Below are positions 1-9,886 of a stretch of 64,000 nt of DNA, piece by piece (position 1 is the first letter of the stretch; each line of letters opens with the position of its first letter). Source of the DNA: Metaclostridioides mangenotii (GTDB lineage: Bacteria; Bacillota; Clostridia; Peptostreptococcales; Peptostreptococcaceae). The stretch covers positions 62,001 to 126,000 of the forward strand of contig NZ_JAGGJX010000008.1 of assembly GCF_017873185.1 (NCBI RefSeq), in the 5' to 3' direction. Under the pieces are notes generated by a model. That model saw nothing but the letters and a program-made list of their open reading frames with translations. It made no database searches and was not told where the DNA came from. The translations under genes and the position numbers were made by a program.

Positions 1-35
1 CCAGGTCCAAGACCTACAATGCTTATCTTACCCAT
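1..35 (-). CDS. mazG: MazG-family protein, N-terminal fragment
   Basis: Only the first codons are inside the window; the gene runs off the left edge. They read MGKISIVGLGPG, the start typical of the tetrapyrrole-methylase-like N-terminal domain of clostridial MazG (nucleoside triphosphate pyrophosphohydrolase). A Shine-Dalgarno-like AGAGGTG lies just upstream (41-47, minus strand). The position after spoVB and spoVT matches the conserved mfd-spoVT-spoVB-mazG order. Family identity rests on about 11 residues plus context. Confidence 0.7.
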   Translation of the reverse strand, partial: MGKISIVGLGP

Positions 36-148
36 AATATCACCTCTATCAGCATATTGCAATTGTTTGAATAAAATTGATAGTTAAAATAATACATTTT
101 TTTGTTTTCTTCGATATTATTTCAAAATTTTTCAAAAATATTCCAATT

Positions 149-1762
149 TTATCTTATAAGTTTAATTTTCTTTAATGATCCGTATATCTTATCGCCTTTA
201 GGCATAGTAAGTATCTCTTCTTTTGTAATTGCTCCTATACCAAGAACAACTAAAACATATACAAGCCCACCTATGCAAATAGCTACAACTGTAGTTAAGT
301 TACTTCCCAACATTCCTACTAAGAAACCGTAACTGATCTTTACTACTACGTACATAGTCATAACAGTTATTAAAGGTTTAATAATAAACTCTCTAGTAGA
401 TAGCTTTAATCCCATAGATCTCCTAATGTACATTATGTTGATAAATGCAGCCACAAAATATGCTGTAACTGTACCAAGAGCTGAACCTAATATATTTATA
501 TCATGAATTCCAGTCAATGTATAGCTTATAATTATTTTAAATACCATACCTGTTACCAGTGCAATAACTGGAACCATCGGTTTTCCCATACCTTGTAGTA
601 TACCATTTGTAGTCTGTATAATCCCCAAAAATATAGCACAAGGAGCAAGTGTAAACAGTATAACTCCGATGCTTGCAGGTTCTTTAGGGAAAAGTAGGTG
701 CATTATTGGATTAGCCAATGATGCAAGACCAAATGCACATGGTAAAACTATAAGTAATGTAACCTTTATTGCACTTTTTGTATCTTTTCTAGCTTTAAAT
801 TTGTTTCCTACAGCATATGAAGCAGATATAGAAGGAACCAAGCTCATACTAAGCGCTGTAGTAATTACCATAGGTAAATTTACTATAACCATTGCCATCC
901 CTGTAAGTTGACCAAACATAGAGTTTGCCATTTTATATGTAAATCCGGCACTCATCAACCTATCTATTACTATTACGTTATCTATCATATTTACAAGCGG
1001 CATAACACAAGCGCCAATTGTTATCGGAATTGTGACTACAAGCAAGTTTTTAAGTATTCTAGAAAAACTCTCTACTTTGAAGTTCGGGCTAGACTCGATT
1101 TCTAATCTGCGTTCTTTTCTACCTATTAGATAAACAATTATTAAGAATATAACAGAACCTATAGAACCAAGCGTCGCACCTGATATAGCTCCTGCAGCCC
1201 CTAATTTAACACCGTATAAACTGTTTAAAACGTATGCAAGGTAAAGACCTAAGCCAACTCTTATTAACTGCTCTATAATTTGTGAGAAAGCTATCTTTGT
1301 CATTTCACTTCTACCTTGGAAATATCCTCTATACGCAGACATAACTGGCACAAAAAGTAGCGCCGGTGCTATAGCCTTCATAGCGTACAATGCGTTTGGA
1401 TTTTTCATAATCTTTGTAACTATATATTCAGATCCAAAAAATAGGATACAGAAGACAACTACACCAGTTATTAAAAGTATAGTACGAGATACTTTAAATA
1501 TTCTATATGCACCTTTATTATCATTTACAGCAACTTTCTCAGATACCAACTTAGCTACTGCGGTTGGAAAACCAGCTGTTGCCAGAGTTAAAAAAAGTGT
1601 ATAAACAGGATATGCAGCCTGATAGTATCCCATACCTTCAGATCCAATCATATTGCCAAGTGGAATTCTAAAAAATGCACCTATTATTTTTATCAGTATA
1701 CCTGCCGCTCCAAGTATAAGCGCACCCTTTAAAAAAGAGTCCTTATTTTTGTTATTAGCCAT
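149..1762 (-). CDS. spoVB: SpoVB/MurJ-like polysaccharide flippase (MOP superfamily)
   Basis: A 537-residue integral membrane protein with about 14 hydrophobic segments and an N-terminus (KGALILGAAGILIKIIGAFF, then RIPLGNMIGSEGMGYY) typical of the SpoVB/YtgP polysaccharide-transport family. These proteins flip lipid-linked cell-wall precursors across the membrane; SpoVB is needed for spore cortex synthesis. It lies directly downstream of spoVT and upstream of mazG, the same order as in Bacillus, which favours SpoVB over other MOP paralogs. The start is an ATG preceded by GGAGG-like sequence at about 1768-1773. No defect is visible. Confidence 0.88.
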   Translation of the reverse strand: MANNKNKDSFLKGALILGAAGILIKIIGAFFRIPLGNMIGSEGMGYYQAAYPVYTLFLTLATAGFPTAVAKLVSEKVAVNDNKGAYRIFKVSRTILLITGVVVFCILFFGSEYIVTKIMKNPNALYAMKAIAPALLFVPVMSAYRGYFQGRSEMTKIAFSQIIEQLIRVGLGLYLAYVLNSLYGVKLGAAGAISGATLGSIGSVIFLIIVYLIGRKERRLEIESSPNFKVESFSRILKNLLVVTIPITIGACVMPLVNMIDNVIVIDRLMSAGFTYKMANSMFGQLTGMAMVIVNLPMVITTALSMSLVPSISASYAVGNKFKARKDTKSAIKVTLLIVLPCAFGLASLANPIMHLLFPKEPASIGVILFTLAPCAIFLGIIQTTNGILQGMGKPMVPVIALVTGMVFKIIISYTLTGIHDINILGSALGTVTAYFVAAFINIMYIRRSMGLKLSTREFIIKPLITVMTMYVVVKISYGFLVGMLGSNLTTVVAICIGGLVYVLVVLGIGAITKEEILTMPKGDKIYGSLKKIKLIR

Positions 1763-1845
1763 AGCGAACCTCCAAATCGTTTATATAACAACAAACATTA
1801 ATATACCATATTTTTAATATCATATACAATATTTTACACAAAAAC

Positions 1846-1874
1846 TTCAAAAGACCTCCTATATAAGAGGCCTT
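1846..1874 (-). terminator. Rho-independent terminator after spoVT
   Basis: On the minus strand, AGGCCTC and GAGGTCT form a 7-bp stem (one G-T pair) around a short AT-rich loop, followed by TTTTGAAGTTTTT. It lies just after the spoVT stop, so spoVB probably has its own promoter or is read through. Confidence 0.75.
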
Positions 1875-1879
1875 TATAA

Positions 1880-2419
1880 TTATTGAACTTGTTTCCCTAA
1901 AAAGTTTGCAGCGATCTTAAGGCTTTTTTCTTCATTTACAAGCGATGCGTCTTCATCTTTAGATAGCAATACTATAGCACCTATGCAATCACCTGAATCG
2001 CTTATAATCGGAACTATATATTGTGCAGAGTACTCTCCAGGGTCATCTCTATGAAGAGAAATCATTTCATTTCCTTCAAGATACTTAGTATTTCTATTAG
2101 AGATAAACTCTTCTAAATCACTGCTTATATTTTTTTCTTTGTAATCTTTTTTTGATATTTTAGATACAGCTATTATAGAATCTGAATCTGTTATAACCAC
2201 GCCGTATCCATATACCTCTCCTAGTGATTCAGCGTAAGTTTGGGCAAACTCGTTTAGTTCTCCCATAGGAGAGTATTTCTTCAATATAACTTCTCCATCC
2301 CTCGCTGTAAAAATCTCTAGTGGATCTCCTTCTTTAATTCTTAGAGTTTTTCTTATTTCTTTAGGAACAACTACTCTACCAAGATCATCTATTCGTCTAA
2401 CTATTCCTGTTGCTTTCAT
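1880..2419 (-). CDS. spoVT: Stage V sporulation transcription factor SpoVT (AbrB family)
   Basis: A 179-residue protein. The first ~50 residues are an AbrB/SpoVT swapped-hairpin DNA-binding domain (MKATGIVRRIDDLGRVVVPK, then EIRKTLRIKEGDPLEIF). Residues ~55-178 form the GAF-like domain of SpoVT. It regulates forespore genes under sigma-G and influences germination. The reading frame is open further upstream, but the ATG at 2419 has GGAGG at 2431-2435 and gives exactly the family N-terminus and normal length, so I chose it. It sits between prsA and spoVB. Confidence 0.95.
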   Translation of the reverse strand: MKATGIVRRIDDLGRVVVPKEIRKTLRIKEGDPLEIFTARDGEVILKKYSPMGELNEFAQTYAESLGEVYGYGVVITDSDSIIAVSKISKKDYKEKNISSDLEEFISNRNTKYLEGNEMISLHRDDPGEYSAQYIVPIISDSGDCIGAIVLLSKDEDASLVNEEKSLKIAANFLGKQVQ

Positions 2420-2483
2420 ATTGTATAATACCTCCATATAAAACTTTAAGTATATTTTTACCAAGAAAAAGAATTATATGCAA

Positions 2484-2520
2484 AAAAAGCTACATCAATT
2501 TTGATATAGCTTTTTATTTT
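2484..2520 (-). terminator. Rho-independent terminator after prsA
   Basis: On the minus strand, AAAGCTATATCAA pairs with TTGATGTAGCTTT, followed by a T run. It lies about 60 bp past the prsA stop and before spoVT, separating the pth-mfd-prsA run from spoVT. Confidence 0.85.
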
Positions 2521-2577
2521 TGTTTTCACGTATCTACTTTGTGTATATTTGGCTCTCTCGAGTAAATTTTATTTATT

Positions 2578-3570
2578 CTAGAAAGTAACTTTCTTTATAA
2601 CTTTTTCGTTTTTTTCAATTTTTGCTGCTTTAGTAAGTTTCTCAATTTCTTGTGAGTACTTCTCTTCAAGTATACTTTGTTTCATTGTATCTTTTGCATC
2701 CTCGAAAGAAGTTACATCCTTTTTCTTGTTTGTTACTTTGATTATATGGTAACCATATTGAGTTTCAACTATATCAGAAATCTCTCCTACTTTTAGTGAA
2801 AATGCTGATTTTTCAAAAGGCTCAACCATATCACCTTTGCTAAAGAAGCCTAGTGATCCACCGCTTTCAGCTGAACTATCTTGTGAGTACTCTTTTGCCA
2901 ATTTAGCGAAATCTCCTCCATCTTTAACTTTTTTAAGAACTTCCTCAGCCTTTTTCTTAGCTGCTTCTTTTTTTGCTTTTGTCAATTCTTTGTTTGCATC
3001 ATCAACTGTCTTTATAAGGATGTGAGATGCTTCAACTTGATCTTTGTTAAACTCTTCTTTGTGAGAGTCGTAGTATTTTTTCAGATCGCTCTCTGTTACT
3101 TTAGTATTTTTATAAAACGCTTCTTGATATCTTTGTAAAGCTATACTCTTTTTCTCTTGATCAGACAAGAAAGTGTCATCTATTCCAATTTCATCAAGTT
3201 GTTTTTTGTAATCTTTATTCGACTCAATATTTTTCTTTATTTCATCTACACTCTTTTTAACCTCTTTTTCAGTAGGAACTAAATTATCTTTTTTGGCTTG
3301 ACTGTAGATTACTTCAGTGCCAACAAGCTGTTCAAGAATACTGTCTTTCATTTGATCTCTAAATTTAACACCTTCAGAAACTTCTTGGTCCCATATCTCT
3401 TTTCCATATTGAGATTCAGCAGTTATCTTACTAATATTCAACATTTTTTGGTATTCATCTTTTGTTATCTCGGTTTTATCTACTGTCGCAACTACATTTG
3501 AACTTCCACTACAAGCAGTTACTGATATCATCATCAATATTGATATGGCTAATGTTATTAATTTCTTCAA
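2578..3570 (-). CDS. prsA: PrsA-like foldase lipoprotein (parvulin peptidyl-prolyl isomerase)
   Basis: A 330-residue secreted lipoprotein. It has a signal peptide of about 19 residues with lipobox VTAC, an N-terminal SurA/PrsA helical chaperone region, then a parvulin PPIase domain around residues 178-285. That domain shows the family signatures ASHILIKT, GGDFAKLAKEYSQD, GGSLGFF and QYGYHIIKV. It should fold exported proteins at the outer membrane face. It starts 15 bp after the mfd stop and ends in a terminator, so it is the last gene of a pth-mfd-prsA run. A PPIase at this position also occurs in clostridia. Confidence 0.92.
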   Translation of the reverse strand: MKKLITLAISILMMISVTACSGSSNVVATVDKTEITKDEYQKMLNISKITAESQYGKEIWDQEVSEGVKFRDQMKDSILEQLVGTEVIYSQAKKDNLVPTEKEVKKSVDEIKKNIESNKDYKKQLDEIGIDDTFLSDQEKKSIALQRYQEAFYKNTKVTESDLKKYYDSHKEEFNKDQVEASHILIKTVDDANKELTKAKKEAAKKKAEEVLKKVKDGGDFAKLAKEYSQDSSAESGGSLGFFSKGDMVEPFEKSAFSLKVGEISDIVETQYGYHIIKVTNKKKDVTSFEDAKDTMKQSILEEKYSQEIEKLTKAAKIEKNEKVIKKVTF

Positions 3571-3585
3571 ATCTAAACACTCCTT

Positions 3586-6500
3586 CTATTTTTGTTTTTT
3601 AACTCCACACATTTTTTCTAATAGTTCTTCTAGCTCATTCACTATATTATAGCCTATTTTTTCCTTTGTTTTGTACTTAGTTATAGGTTCAAGCATAATT
3701 TCATCTTTGATGTGTCTTATTTTCTCTATATTCAGCTGTTTACATAAAGTTTTTATATAGGCTATCTTGAGTAAGCAATTTACAGAATTCGGTATATCCG
3801 AAAATCTATCTTCCATCTCCTCTTGCACATCAAACATATCTTGCTTTGATTCGATGGCTGCTATTTTTTTATACATCTCTATCTTAGTAAGTTCTCCGTC
3901 AATATAAGAATCTGGAATAAAGGCATTCACATTTAACTCTATTTCTACATCGACTTCTTCTTGGATATCCTCACCCTTAACTTTTTTAATAGCGTTATTT
4001 AACATCTTAACATAAAGATCATAACCTATTACAGCCATATGTCCATGCTGTTGAGATCCTAATATATTTCCAGCCCCTCTAATCTCAAGGTCTCTCATAG
4101 CTATCTTAAATCCTGATCCAAATTCAGTAAATTCTCTTATAGCTTTTAACCTTTTTTCTGCTACTTCACTCAAAGATTTATCTTTTTCGTACATAAGATA
4201 AGCATAACCCTGCCTAGTACTTCTTCCTACTCTTCCTCTCAACTGATAAAGTTGAGCAAGCCCCATCTTATCAGCATCGTATATTATCATAGTATTAGCA
4301 TTTGATATATCCATGCCTGTTTCTATAATAGTAGTACATACTAATACATCAAATTCTTTATCCAAAAATCCTAAAATTATATTTTCTAGAGCTTTTGAAG
4401 TCATCTGACCATGAGCAACTGCAACCTTTGCATCTGGAACTAACCTTTTTATCATACTAGCCATCTCTTCTATATGTTCAACCCTGTTGTACACAAAGAA
4501 CACTTGGCCTCCTCTTCCCAGCTCTCTTTCAATTTCATCCTGAATGATGCTCTCTTTATTCTCAGTTACATACGTTATAACAGGATGTCTCTCTTGAGGT
4601 GGCTCTTCAATAACGCTCATATCTCTAATACCACTTAGTGACATATGGAGAGTTCTAGGTATAGGTGTTGCTGATAACGTGATAACATCTACTGTAGATT
4701 TAATCTTTTTAAGTGATTCTTTATGTTTAACTCCAAATCTCTGCTCTTCATCTACAACAACTAGACCTAGATTCGGTAAATCTATGTCACTAGAAATAAT
4801 TCTATGAGTACCTATTAAAATATCTACAAGACCCTTCTTTGCATCTTCAACTATCTGTTTTTGTTCTTTTGGAGTTTTAAATCTACTTAAAACTTCCACT
4901 CTAAGTGGATATGAAGAAAATCTCTCTTTAAAAGTATTGTAGTGCTGTTGTGCAAGTATAGTGGTCGGAACTAATACTGCAACTTGCTTTTGATCCATAC
5001 AGGCTTTAAAAATTGCCCTTATTGCTATCTCTGTTTTTCCGTAACCAACATCACCGCAGATCAGCCTATCCATTACCTTAATAGATTCCATATCTTTTTT
5101 AGTATCTTCTATCGCCTTAAGTTGGTCATCTGTCTCTTGATATGGGAATAGTGATTCAAACTCAGATTGCCACGGAGTATCCTTAGAGAAACCATAGCCT
5201 TTAATTTTTTCACGTTTAGCATACAGCTCGACAAGTTCTTTAGTCATATCTTCAATTTCTTTTTTAACCTTTGATTTTGCCTTCACCCACTCACTGGCGC
5301 CAAGCTTATTAAGCTTAACCTTTTCCACTTCTGCACCGATATACTTTTGAACTTTGTCCATCTGGTCTATCGGAACGTATAAATTATCTCCACCTCTGTA
5401 TACGATTTTCATATAGTCTTTTTTGATAGCATTGACTACAATTTGCTCTATACCGGCGTATCTTCCTATACCATTGTTTTCGTGAACTACATAATCACCC
5501 TTATTTAAATCTAAGAACGATTCTATTGTCTTACCTTTTTTATTCTTCTTCTTACGTTTTGACTCTGATGATCTTCTGTGAACTCCGATCATCTCATTGT
5601 CAGTTATAATAGTAAATTTTATAGACTTGTACTGAAAACCACGACTTATATTTCCCTGAGTAATTATTATTTGTGACGATTTTATCTCCACATCTCTATT
5701 ATTGGATATATTTGCCTCTATTCCTCTTTCAAATAGATTTTCTCTTAATTTTTCTGCTCTATCAAAAGTATTTGTAGCCAAAATTATCTTATGTCCGTTG
5801 TACTTTAAATTGTTTAATTCTTCGACTAAAGATTCAATTTTCGCATTAAAAGTAGGTATCTCTCTACACTCAAAATTAATTATCTTTTCTACTGAGAAAT
5901 GACTTACAGCCTTTGGTAGAAGAGTATTCAATATAAGTTTTTTATTTTTTAATAGGTGCTCAATATCGTGATAACTGTAAAGAAGTTCGGCTTGTTTTTT
6001 AATTGCAAGTCCCCGCTCTAGATTCACTTTGTAGTTTTCTTTAAATGTATTATGAAGATTTTCACACTTCTCTTTAAATCTAGTTATATCACTTAGAAAT
6101 ATAACTGCATCGTCGTTTAGATACGAAAACAAACTTTTCTCGCCTGTATCGTATATATAATCAATATAGTTTTCAACACCCTCAAAGTATATTTTATTTG
6201 AGATGTTGTCTATATTCATAAACGTATCTTCATCTGTATTGTCTGTAGTATCCTTTTTAAGTCTAGTAACAGCTGTATCGATCTTTTCAGGATATATAAA
6301 CTCTCTTGAAGGTGTTACACTGAAACTATTTATCTTATCGATTGATTTTTGTGATAGAACGTCAAAAGTTCGTATAGAATCAATTTCGTCATCGAATAAT
6401 TCCATACGAATTGGGTTTGAATATTCTAAGGAAAATATATCTATTATACCGCCCCTCACGCTAAACTGTCCAAATCCCTCTATTCTAGATACTCTTTCAT

Positions 6501-6984
6501 AACCTAAGTTGACCAATCTATCAGTTAGACCTTCTAAATCTATTGTATCTCCCACTTTATAAGAGAATATATTGTCTATCAACATCTCTTTTGGAGTGTA
6601 TTTTTTTAAAATTGCTTCAATAGAAGTTACAAGTATTATTTCTTCACCTTTAGCTAACCTAGTCAATACTTTTAATTTTTTTGCTTCTTCTGATCTGTCC
6701 TTTGCCTCAAGATAGTAAAAATATATATCTTCAAAGCCCAAAATCTCCACTTTATCTTTAGCATAAAAACATAAGTCCTCATACACTTTTTTTGCTTCCA
6801 ATTCACTGCTCGCTATAAACAAGGTCTGTTTTGATGTGTCCTTAAATAACGAATACGTAATATGAGGTTTTTGTACTTGCAATAGACCATTTACTAGTAG
6901 TGATCCTTGCCCTGCTTTTACATAATTTAGTGCATCTTTATATTCCTCTGAGTTTCGTAAAGGATATACAAAAACATCATTCAT
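3586..6984 (-). CDS. mfd: Transcription-repair coupling factor Mfd
   Basis: A full-length 1132-residue SF2 translocase that removes stalled RNA polymerase and recruits UvrA. It has a UvrB-like N-terminal part and a CarD-like RNA-polymerase interaction domain (GDYVVHENNGIGRYAGIEQI). The helicase core follows, with Walker A ICGDVGYGKTEIA, DEEQ box VVVDEEQRFGVKHKE, SATPIPRTL and QLRGRVGRS, then the C-terminal TRCF domain. It starts 16 bp after pth, consistent with one transcript. No disruption is seen. Confidence 0.98.
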   Translation of the reverse strand: MNDVFVYPLRNSEEYKDALNYVKAGQGSLLVNGLLQVQKPHITYSLFKDTSKQTLFIASSELEAKKVYEDLCFYAKDKVEILGFEDIYFYYLEAKDRSEEAKKLKVLTRLAKGEEIILVTSIEAILKKYTPKEMLIDNIFSYKVGDTIDLEGLTDRLVNLGYERVSRIEGFGQFSVRGGIIDIFSLEYSNPIRMELFDDEIDSIRTFDVLSQKSIDKINSFSVTPSREFIYPEKIDTAVTRLKKDTTDNTDEDTFMNIDNISNKIYFEGVENYIDYIYDTGEKSLFSYLNDDAVIFLSDITRFKEKCENLHNTFKENYKVNLERGLAIKKQAELLYSYHDIEHLLKNKKLILNTLLPKAVSHFSVEKIINFECREIPTFNAKIESLVEELNNLKYNGHKIILATNTFDRAEKLRENLFERGIEANISNNRDVEIKSSQIIITQGNISRGFQYKSIKFTIITDNEMIGVHRRSSESKRKKKNKKGKTIESFLDLNKGDYVVHENNGIGRYAGIEQIVVNAIKKDYMKIVYRGGDNLYVPIDQMDKVQKYIGAEVEKVKLNKLGASEWVKAKSKVKKEIEDMTKELVELYAKREKIKGYGFSKDTPWQSEFESLFPYQETDDQLKAIEDTKKDMESIKVMDRLICGDVGYGKTEIAIRAIFKACMDQKQVAVLVPTTILAQQHYNTFKERFSSYPLRVEVLSRFKTPKEQKQIVEDAKKGLVDILIGTHRIISSDIDLPNLGLVVVDEEQRFGVKHKESLKKIKSTVDVITLSATPIPRTLHMSLSGIRDMSVIEEPPQERHPVITYVTENKESIIQDEIERELGRGGQVFFVYNRVEHIEEMASMIKRLVPDAKVAVAHGQMTSKALENIILGFLDKEFDVLVCTTIIETGMDISNANTMIIYDADKMGLAQLYQLRGRVGRSTRQGYAYLMYEKDKSLSEVAEKRLKAIREFTEFGSGFKIAMRDLEIRGAGNILGSQQHGHMAVIGYDLYVKMLNNAIKKVKGEDIQEEVDVEIELNVNAFIPDSYIDGELTKIEMYKKIAAIESKQDMFDVQEEMEDRFSDIPNSVNCLLKIAYIKTLCKQLNIEKIRHIKDEIMLEPITKYKTKEKIGYNIVNELEELLEKMCGVKKQK

Positions 6985-7000
6985 GCTACTCTCCCTCTCG

Positions 7001-7561
7001 CTATATATTGTATTTATTCATCGCTAAATCTATATTTTCTCTAATCATTGAATCAACTGCTTTACAAGCCTTTTCAAGACCGTTTTCAATATCTAGTTGC
7101 TCTTCTTTTCTAAATCTAGAAAGCACAAAATTTGCTAAATCTGCTCCTGGCTCTGGCTTTGATACCCCAACTCTAACTCTAGGAAAATCCCCTGATCCCA
7201 AGCATTTAATTATCGATTTCATACCGTTGTGGCTTCCTGCACTACCCTTTTTCCTAATTCTAATCTTTCCAACATCTAAGTCTATATCATCGTAAACTAC
7301 AATTATATCCTCTAACTCAACTTTGTAGTATTGATATATATCTATTAAAGTCTCTCCACTTAAATTCATATAAGTTTGAGGTTTAACAAGCAGGACTTTT
7401 TCACTTCCCACTCTACACTCGCCTATTAAAGCCTTGTGCTTCATCTTTGTAACGCTGGCTCCATATTCTTTAGCCAATATATCAATAACATCGAACCCGA
7501 CATTATGTCTTGTATGTTCATATTGTTTACCTGGATTTCCCAATCCTACTATTACAAACAT
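7001..7561 (-). CDS. pth: Peptidyl-tRNA hydrolase
   Basis: A 186-residue Pth1 enzyme that cleaves peptidyl-tRNA released from stalled ribosomes. The N-terminus [20 protein letters not shown] contains the catalytic His19. [25 protein letters not shown] and [12 protein letters not shown] are the other conserved blocks. It begins 11 bp after a prepilin peptidase gene and is followed 16 bp later by mfd, so pilus-assembly and core genes may share a transcript here. In Bacillus, pth follows prs/ctc; here the pilus genes lie between them. Confidence 0.97.
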   Translation of the reverse strand: MFVIVGLGNPGKQYEHTRHNVGFDVIDILAKEYGASVTKMKHKALIGECRVGSEKVLLVKPQTYMNLSGETLIDIYQYYKVELEDIIVVYDDIDLDVGKIRIRKKGSAGSHNGMKSIIKCLGSGDFPRVRVGVSKPEPGADLANFVLSRFRKEEQLDIENGLEKACKAVDSMIRENIDLAMNKYNI

Positions 7562-7572
7562 CTGATACCTCC

Positions 7573-8220
7573 TTATGTTATTTTGTATAGAAATCTAAAG
7601 TACATCTCTAGCAATCTACTTTCTGTCAATATTATAATTACTGCTGAAAGCGATATAAATGGTGTAAATGGTATCACTCTTTTTAGCATATCTCTTTTTA
7701 TAATAAAAATTACTATGTAGTAGAAAAATGCTGCCAAAAATGACAGTCCTATCAAATAAAGAGCATATCCATTCCCTATCGCAAAGCAACATAAGCCGTA
7801 AAGACCAACATCCCCGTAACCAAGAGATTTTGTCGTTACAGCCAATATATATGAAATAGCCACTCCTATTATTAAATCAAATAAATAACTCCATTCTACA
7901 CAACCAAATTTATAAGAAATTACAAAAATAATTCCTTGAACCATTATACCACTAACTACAGTTAAGTCATATACATTTCTGCTGTAAAAGTCTATAATGG
8001 AGATGATTAATATAAACGGAATAAGCAGTATATACCTAATCGTATCGAGAGTTCTTCCATACTTTATATATACTGCAAAATTGAGTGCTAACATACATAT
8101 ATTTACTATCAATGTTCTCTTAAAGTCTTTTTCTATTTCATTGCATAAAAAATAGATTATCTTGTTGGACAGAAACGATAATATTAAACACAGTATAAAA
8201 ATAGATATTATTTTTATCAT
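7573..8220 (-). CDS. A24-family prepilin peptidase-like membrane protein
   Basis: A 215-residue polytopic membrane protein with about seven hydrophobic segments. The two aspartate motifs of the A24 aspartic peptidases are present: [11 protein letters not shown] and [12 protein letters not shown] (the GxGD motif). These enzymes process type IV prepilins. There is no N-terminal zinc-binding methylase domain, so it may only cleave. It differs strongly from the neighbouring A24 protein at 8343-8771, so this is not a recent duplication. The gene ends 11 bp before pth. Substrates are unknown; no prepilin gene is in the window. Confidence 0.8.
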   Translation of the reverse strand: MIKIISIFILCLILSFLSNKIIYFLCNEIEKDFKRTLIVNICMLALNFAVYIKYGRTLDTIRYILLIPFILIISIIDFYSRNVYDLTVVSGIMVQGIIFVISYKFGCVEWSYLFDLIIGVAISYILAVTTKSLGYGDVGLYGLCCFAIGNGYALYLIGLSFLAAFFYYIVIFIIKRDMLKRVIPFTPFISLSAVIIILTESRLLEMYFRFLYKIT

Positions 8221-8342
8221 AAATAATTTTGTAATAGTAGAATCACTGTTAATCCTTAATTTCTCAATACTTTCATCAAATATCGTACTTAAAATAAAAC
8301 GGTATTGATCTTGTAATATGCAAACTTTGAAACACTTAAATT

Positions 8343-8771
8343 CTATTTAATCAGTAATACAAATAACGTAGCCAATGAAATCACAGGCGCGAAAGGTATG
8401 AGTTTATTGTACTCCCCAAATTTGAATTTACTGTAAAGTATATACGAAGTTCCTATAAAGCTAGCTAAGTAAATACTCGCAATAAAAATTATAAAAGTAA
8501 TGTCAAATCCCAAAAATAAACCGATCATTCCAAATAATTTCACATCGCCATAACCAATACATTCTTCTTTAAATATTTTTTTCATTATCAATGCAATTAT
8601 GTATGTAAATACTACCATTGTTATACATCCCGTAATACTTTTTAAAAATCCAACTCCATTTCCAGTCGTATTAAATGCAAGAGATACAATAGCACCAGAA
8701 AGTAAAATTGAATTTGGTATCATTAGCTCAAAAAAGTCAACCGTTGAGATGTATATAAGTAGTAAAATCAA
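8343..8771 (-). CDS. Short A24-family prepilin peptidase
   Basis: A small polytopic protein (142 residues from the TTG start) with both A24 aspartate motifs: STVDFFELMIPN near the N-terminus and GYGDVKLFGMIG in the middle. Its size matches short TadV/FlaK-like peptidases lacking the methylase domain. The start is uncertain. The TTG at 8771 has no adjacent Shine-Dalgarno, whereas GGGGGTGG (8797-8804) is well placed for in-frame ATT at 8792, which would add seven hydrophobic residues. It follows pilT closely, suggesting one pilus transcript. Confidence 0.78.
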   Translation of the reverse strand: MILLLIYISTVDFFELMIPNSILLSGAIVSLAFNTTGNGVGFLKSITGCITMVVFTYIIALIMKKIFKEECIGYGDVKLFGMIGLFLGFDITFIIFIASIYLASFIGTSYILYSKFKFGEYNKLIPFAPVISLATLFVLLIK

Positions 8772-8806
8772 AATAATATAATATATATAAATTTTACCAC
8801 CCCCAT

Positions 8807-9886
8807 TTACAAAATTTTTTCTACAAACTCTCTATTTACACATCTTAACAGTAAGTTTTCCTCTGATATTTCTCCTTCCAAAAATAATTTTACAAGACTT
8901 TGGTCCATAGTATTCATACCATACTTTGATCCCGTCTGAATTAAATTCGATATTTGATGTGTTTTACCCTCTCTTATTAGATTTCTTATAGCCTGAGTCG
9001 TAACCATTACTTCCGTGGCCACTACCATAGATTGCGAATAAATTCTTTTGTTACAAGCATTTAGTTTATTTTCTCTTGGGACTAACTGCTGAGATACTAT
9101 TCCCTTACATACTGATGACAACTGTGCCCTGATTTGATAGTGTTCTGAAGGGCTAAACATGTCTACAATCCTATCTAAAGACTTTGCCGCTCCCATAGTG
9201 TGAAGTGTTGAAAATACAAGATGACCTGTCTCGGCTGCCCTAAGTGTTGTAGACATACTTTCCCTGTCACGTATTTCACCTATTAGTATTATGTCTGGAC
9301 TTTGTCTTAAGGATGATACAAGTCCAGAATTAAAACTTGAAGTATCAGTTCCAATTTCCCTTTGATTTACTATGCTTTTTTTGTGTTTATGTACATATTC
9401 AATCGGATCTTCTAAGGTTATGATGTTCTTTTCTTGAATGCTATTTATTAAATCCACTAAACTCGCCAATGTTGTACTCTTTCCACTACCAGTAGAACCC
9501 GTTATCAAAATTAGCCCTGAATGTTTTTGAATAAGAGTTTTTAATATTTGCGGTAGAAACAATTCATCTAAAGTAGGTATTTTATTAGGGATTATCCTGA
9601 ATGAAATAGCTATATTTCCCATCTGTTTGTATGAATTAACCCTGAACCTTTGGTATTCACCTATTTCTATAGTGAAATCCACTTCCCCTATTTTTACCAT
9701 TTTCTGGTATGTACTCTCCGAAGAAATTTCAATTAGCATTTTTTTGGATAATCCTGCTGTTATTTTTACATCCTCAATATATTCAAATTTCTCTCCTATT
9801 CTTACTGTTGGCCTCGCACCTACTGATATGTACAAATCAGATGCGCCAATAGCTATTGATTTTTTTAGCATATAATTTATATCCAC
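8807..9886 (-). CDS. pilT: PilT-type type IV pilus retraction ATPase
   Basis: A 359-residue secretion ATPase of the PilT/PilU class. Visible motifs are Walker A GSTGSGKSTT, the Asp box LEDPIEYVHKHKK, Walker B IILIGEIRDRES, and the His box GHLVFSTLHT. It powers pilus retraction and twitching motility. Two A24 prepilin peptidase genes follow at once, so the window holds a processing-and-retraction part of a type IV pilus system. Extension ATPase, platform protein and pilins are not here. PilT versus PilU or PilB was judged from length and the AIRN-LIREGK region. Confidence 0.92.
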   Translation of the reverse strand: MDINYMLKKSIAIGASDLYISVGARPTVRIGEKFEYIEDVKITAGLSKKMLIEISSESTYQKMVKIGEVDFTIEIGEYQRFRVNSYKQMGNIAISFRIIPNKIPTLDELFLPQILKTLIQKHSGLILITGSTGSGKSTTLASLVDLINSIQEKNIITLEDPIEYVHKHKKSIVNQREIGTDTSSFNSGLVSSLRQSPDIILIGEIRDRESMSTTLRAAETGHLVFSTLHTMGAAKSLDRIVDMFSPSEHYQIRAQLSSVCKGIVSQQLVPRENKLNACNKRIYSQSMVVATEVMVTTQAIRNLIREGKTHQISNLIQTGSKYGMNTMDQSLVKLFLEGEISEENLLLRCVNREFVEKIL

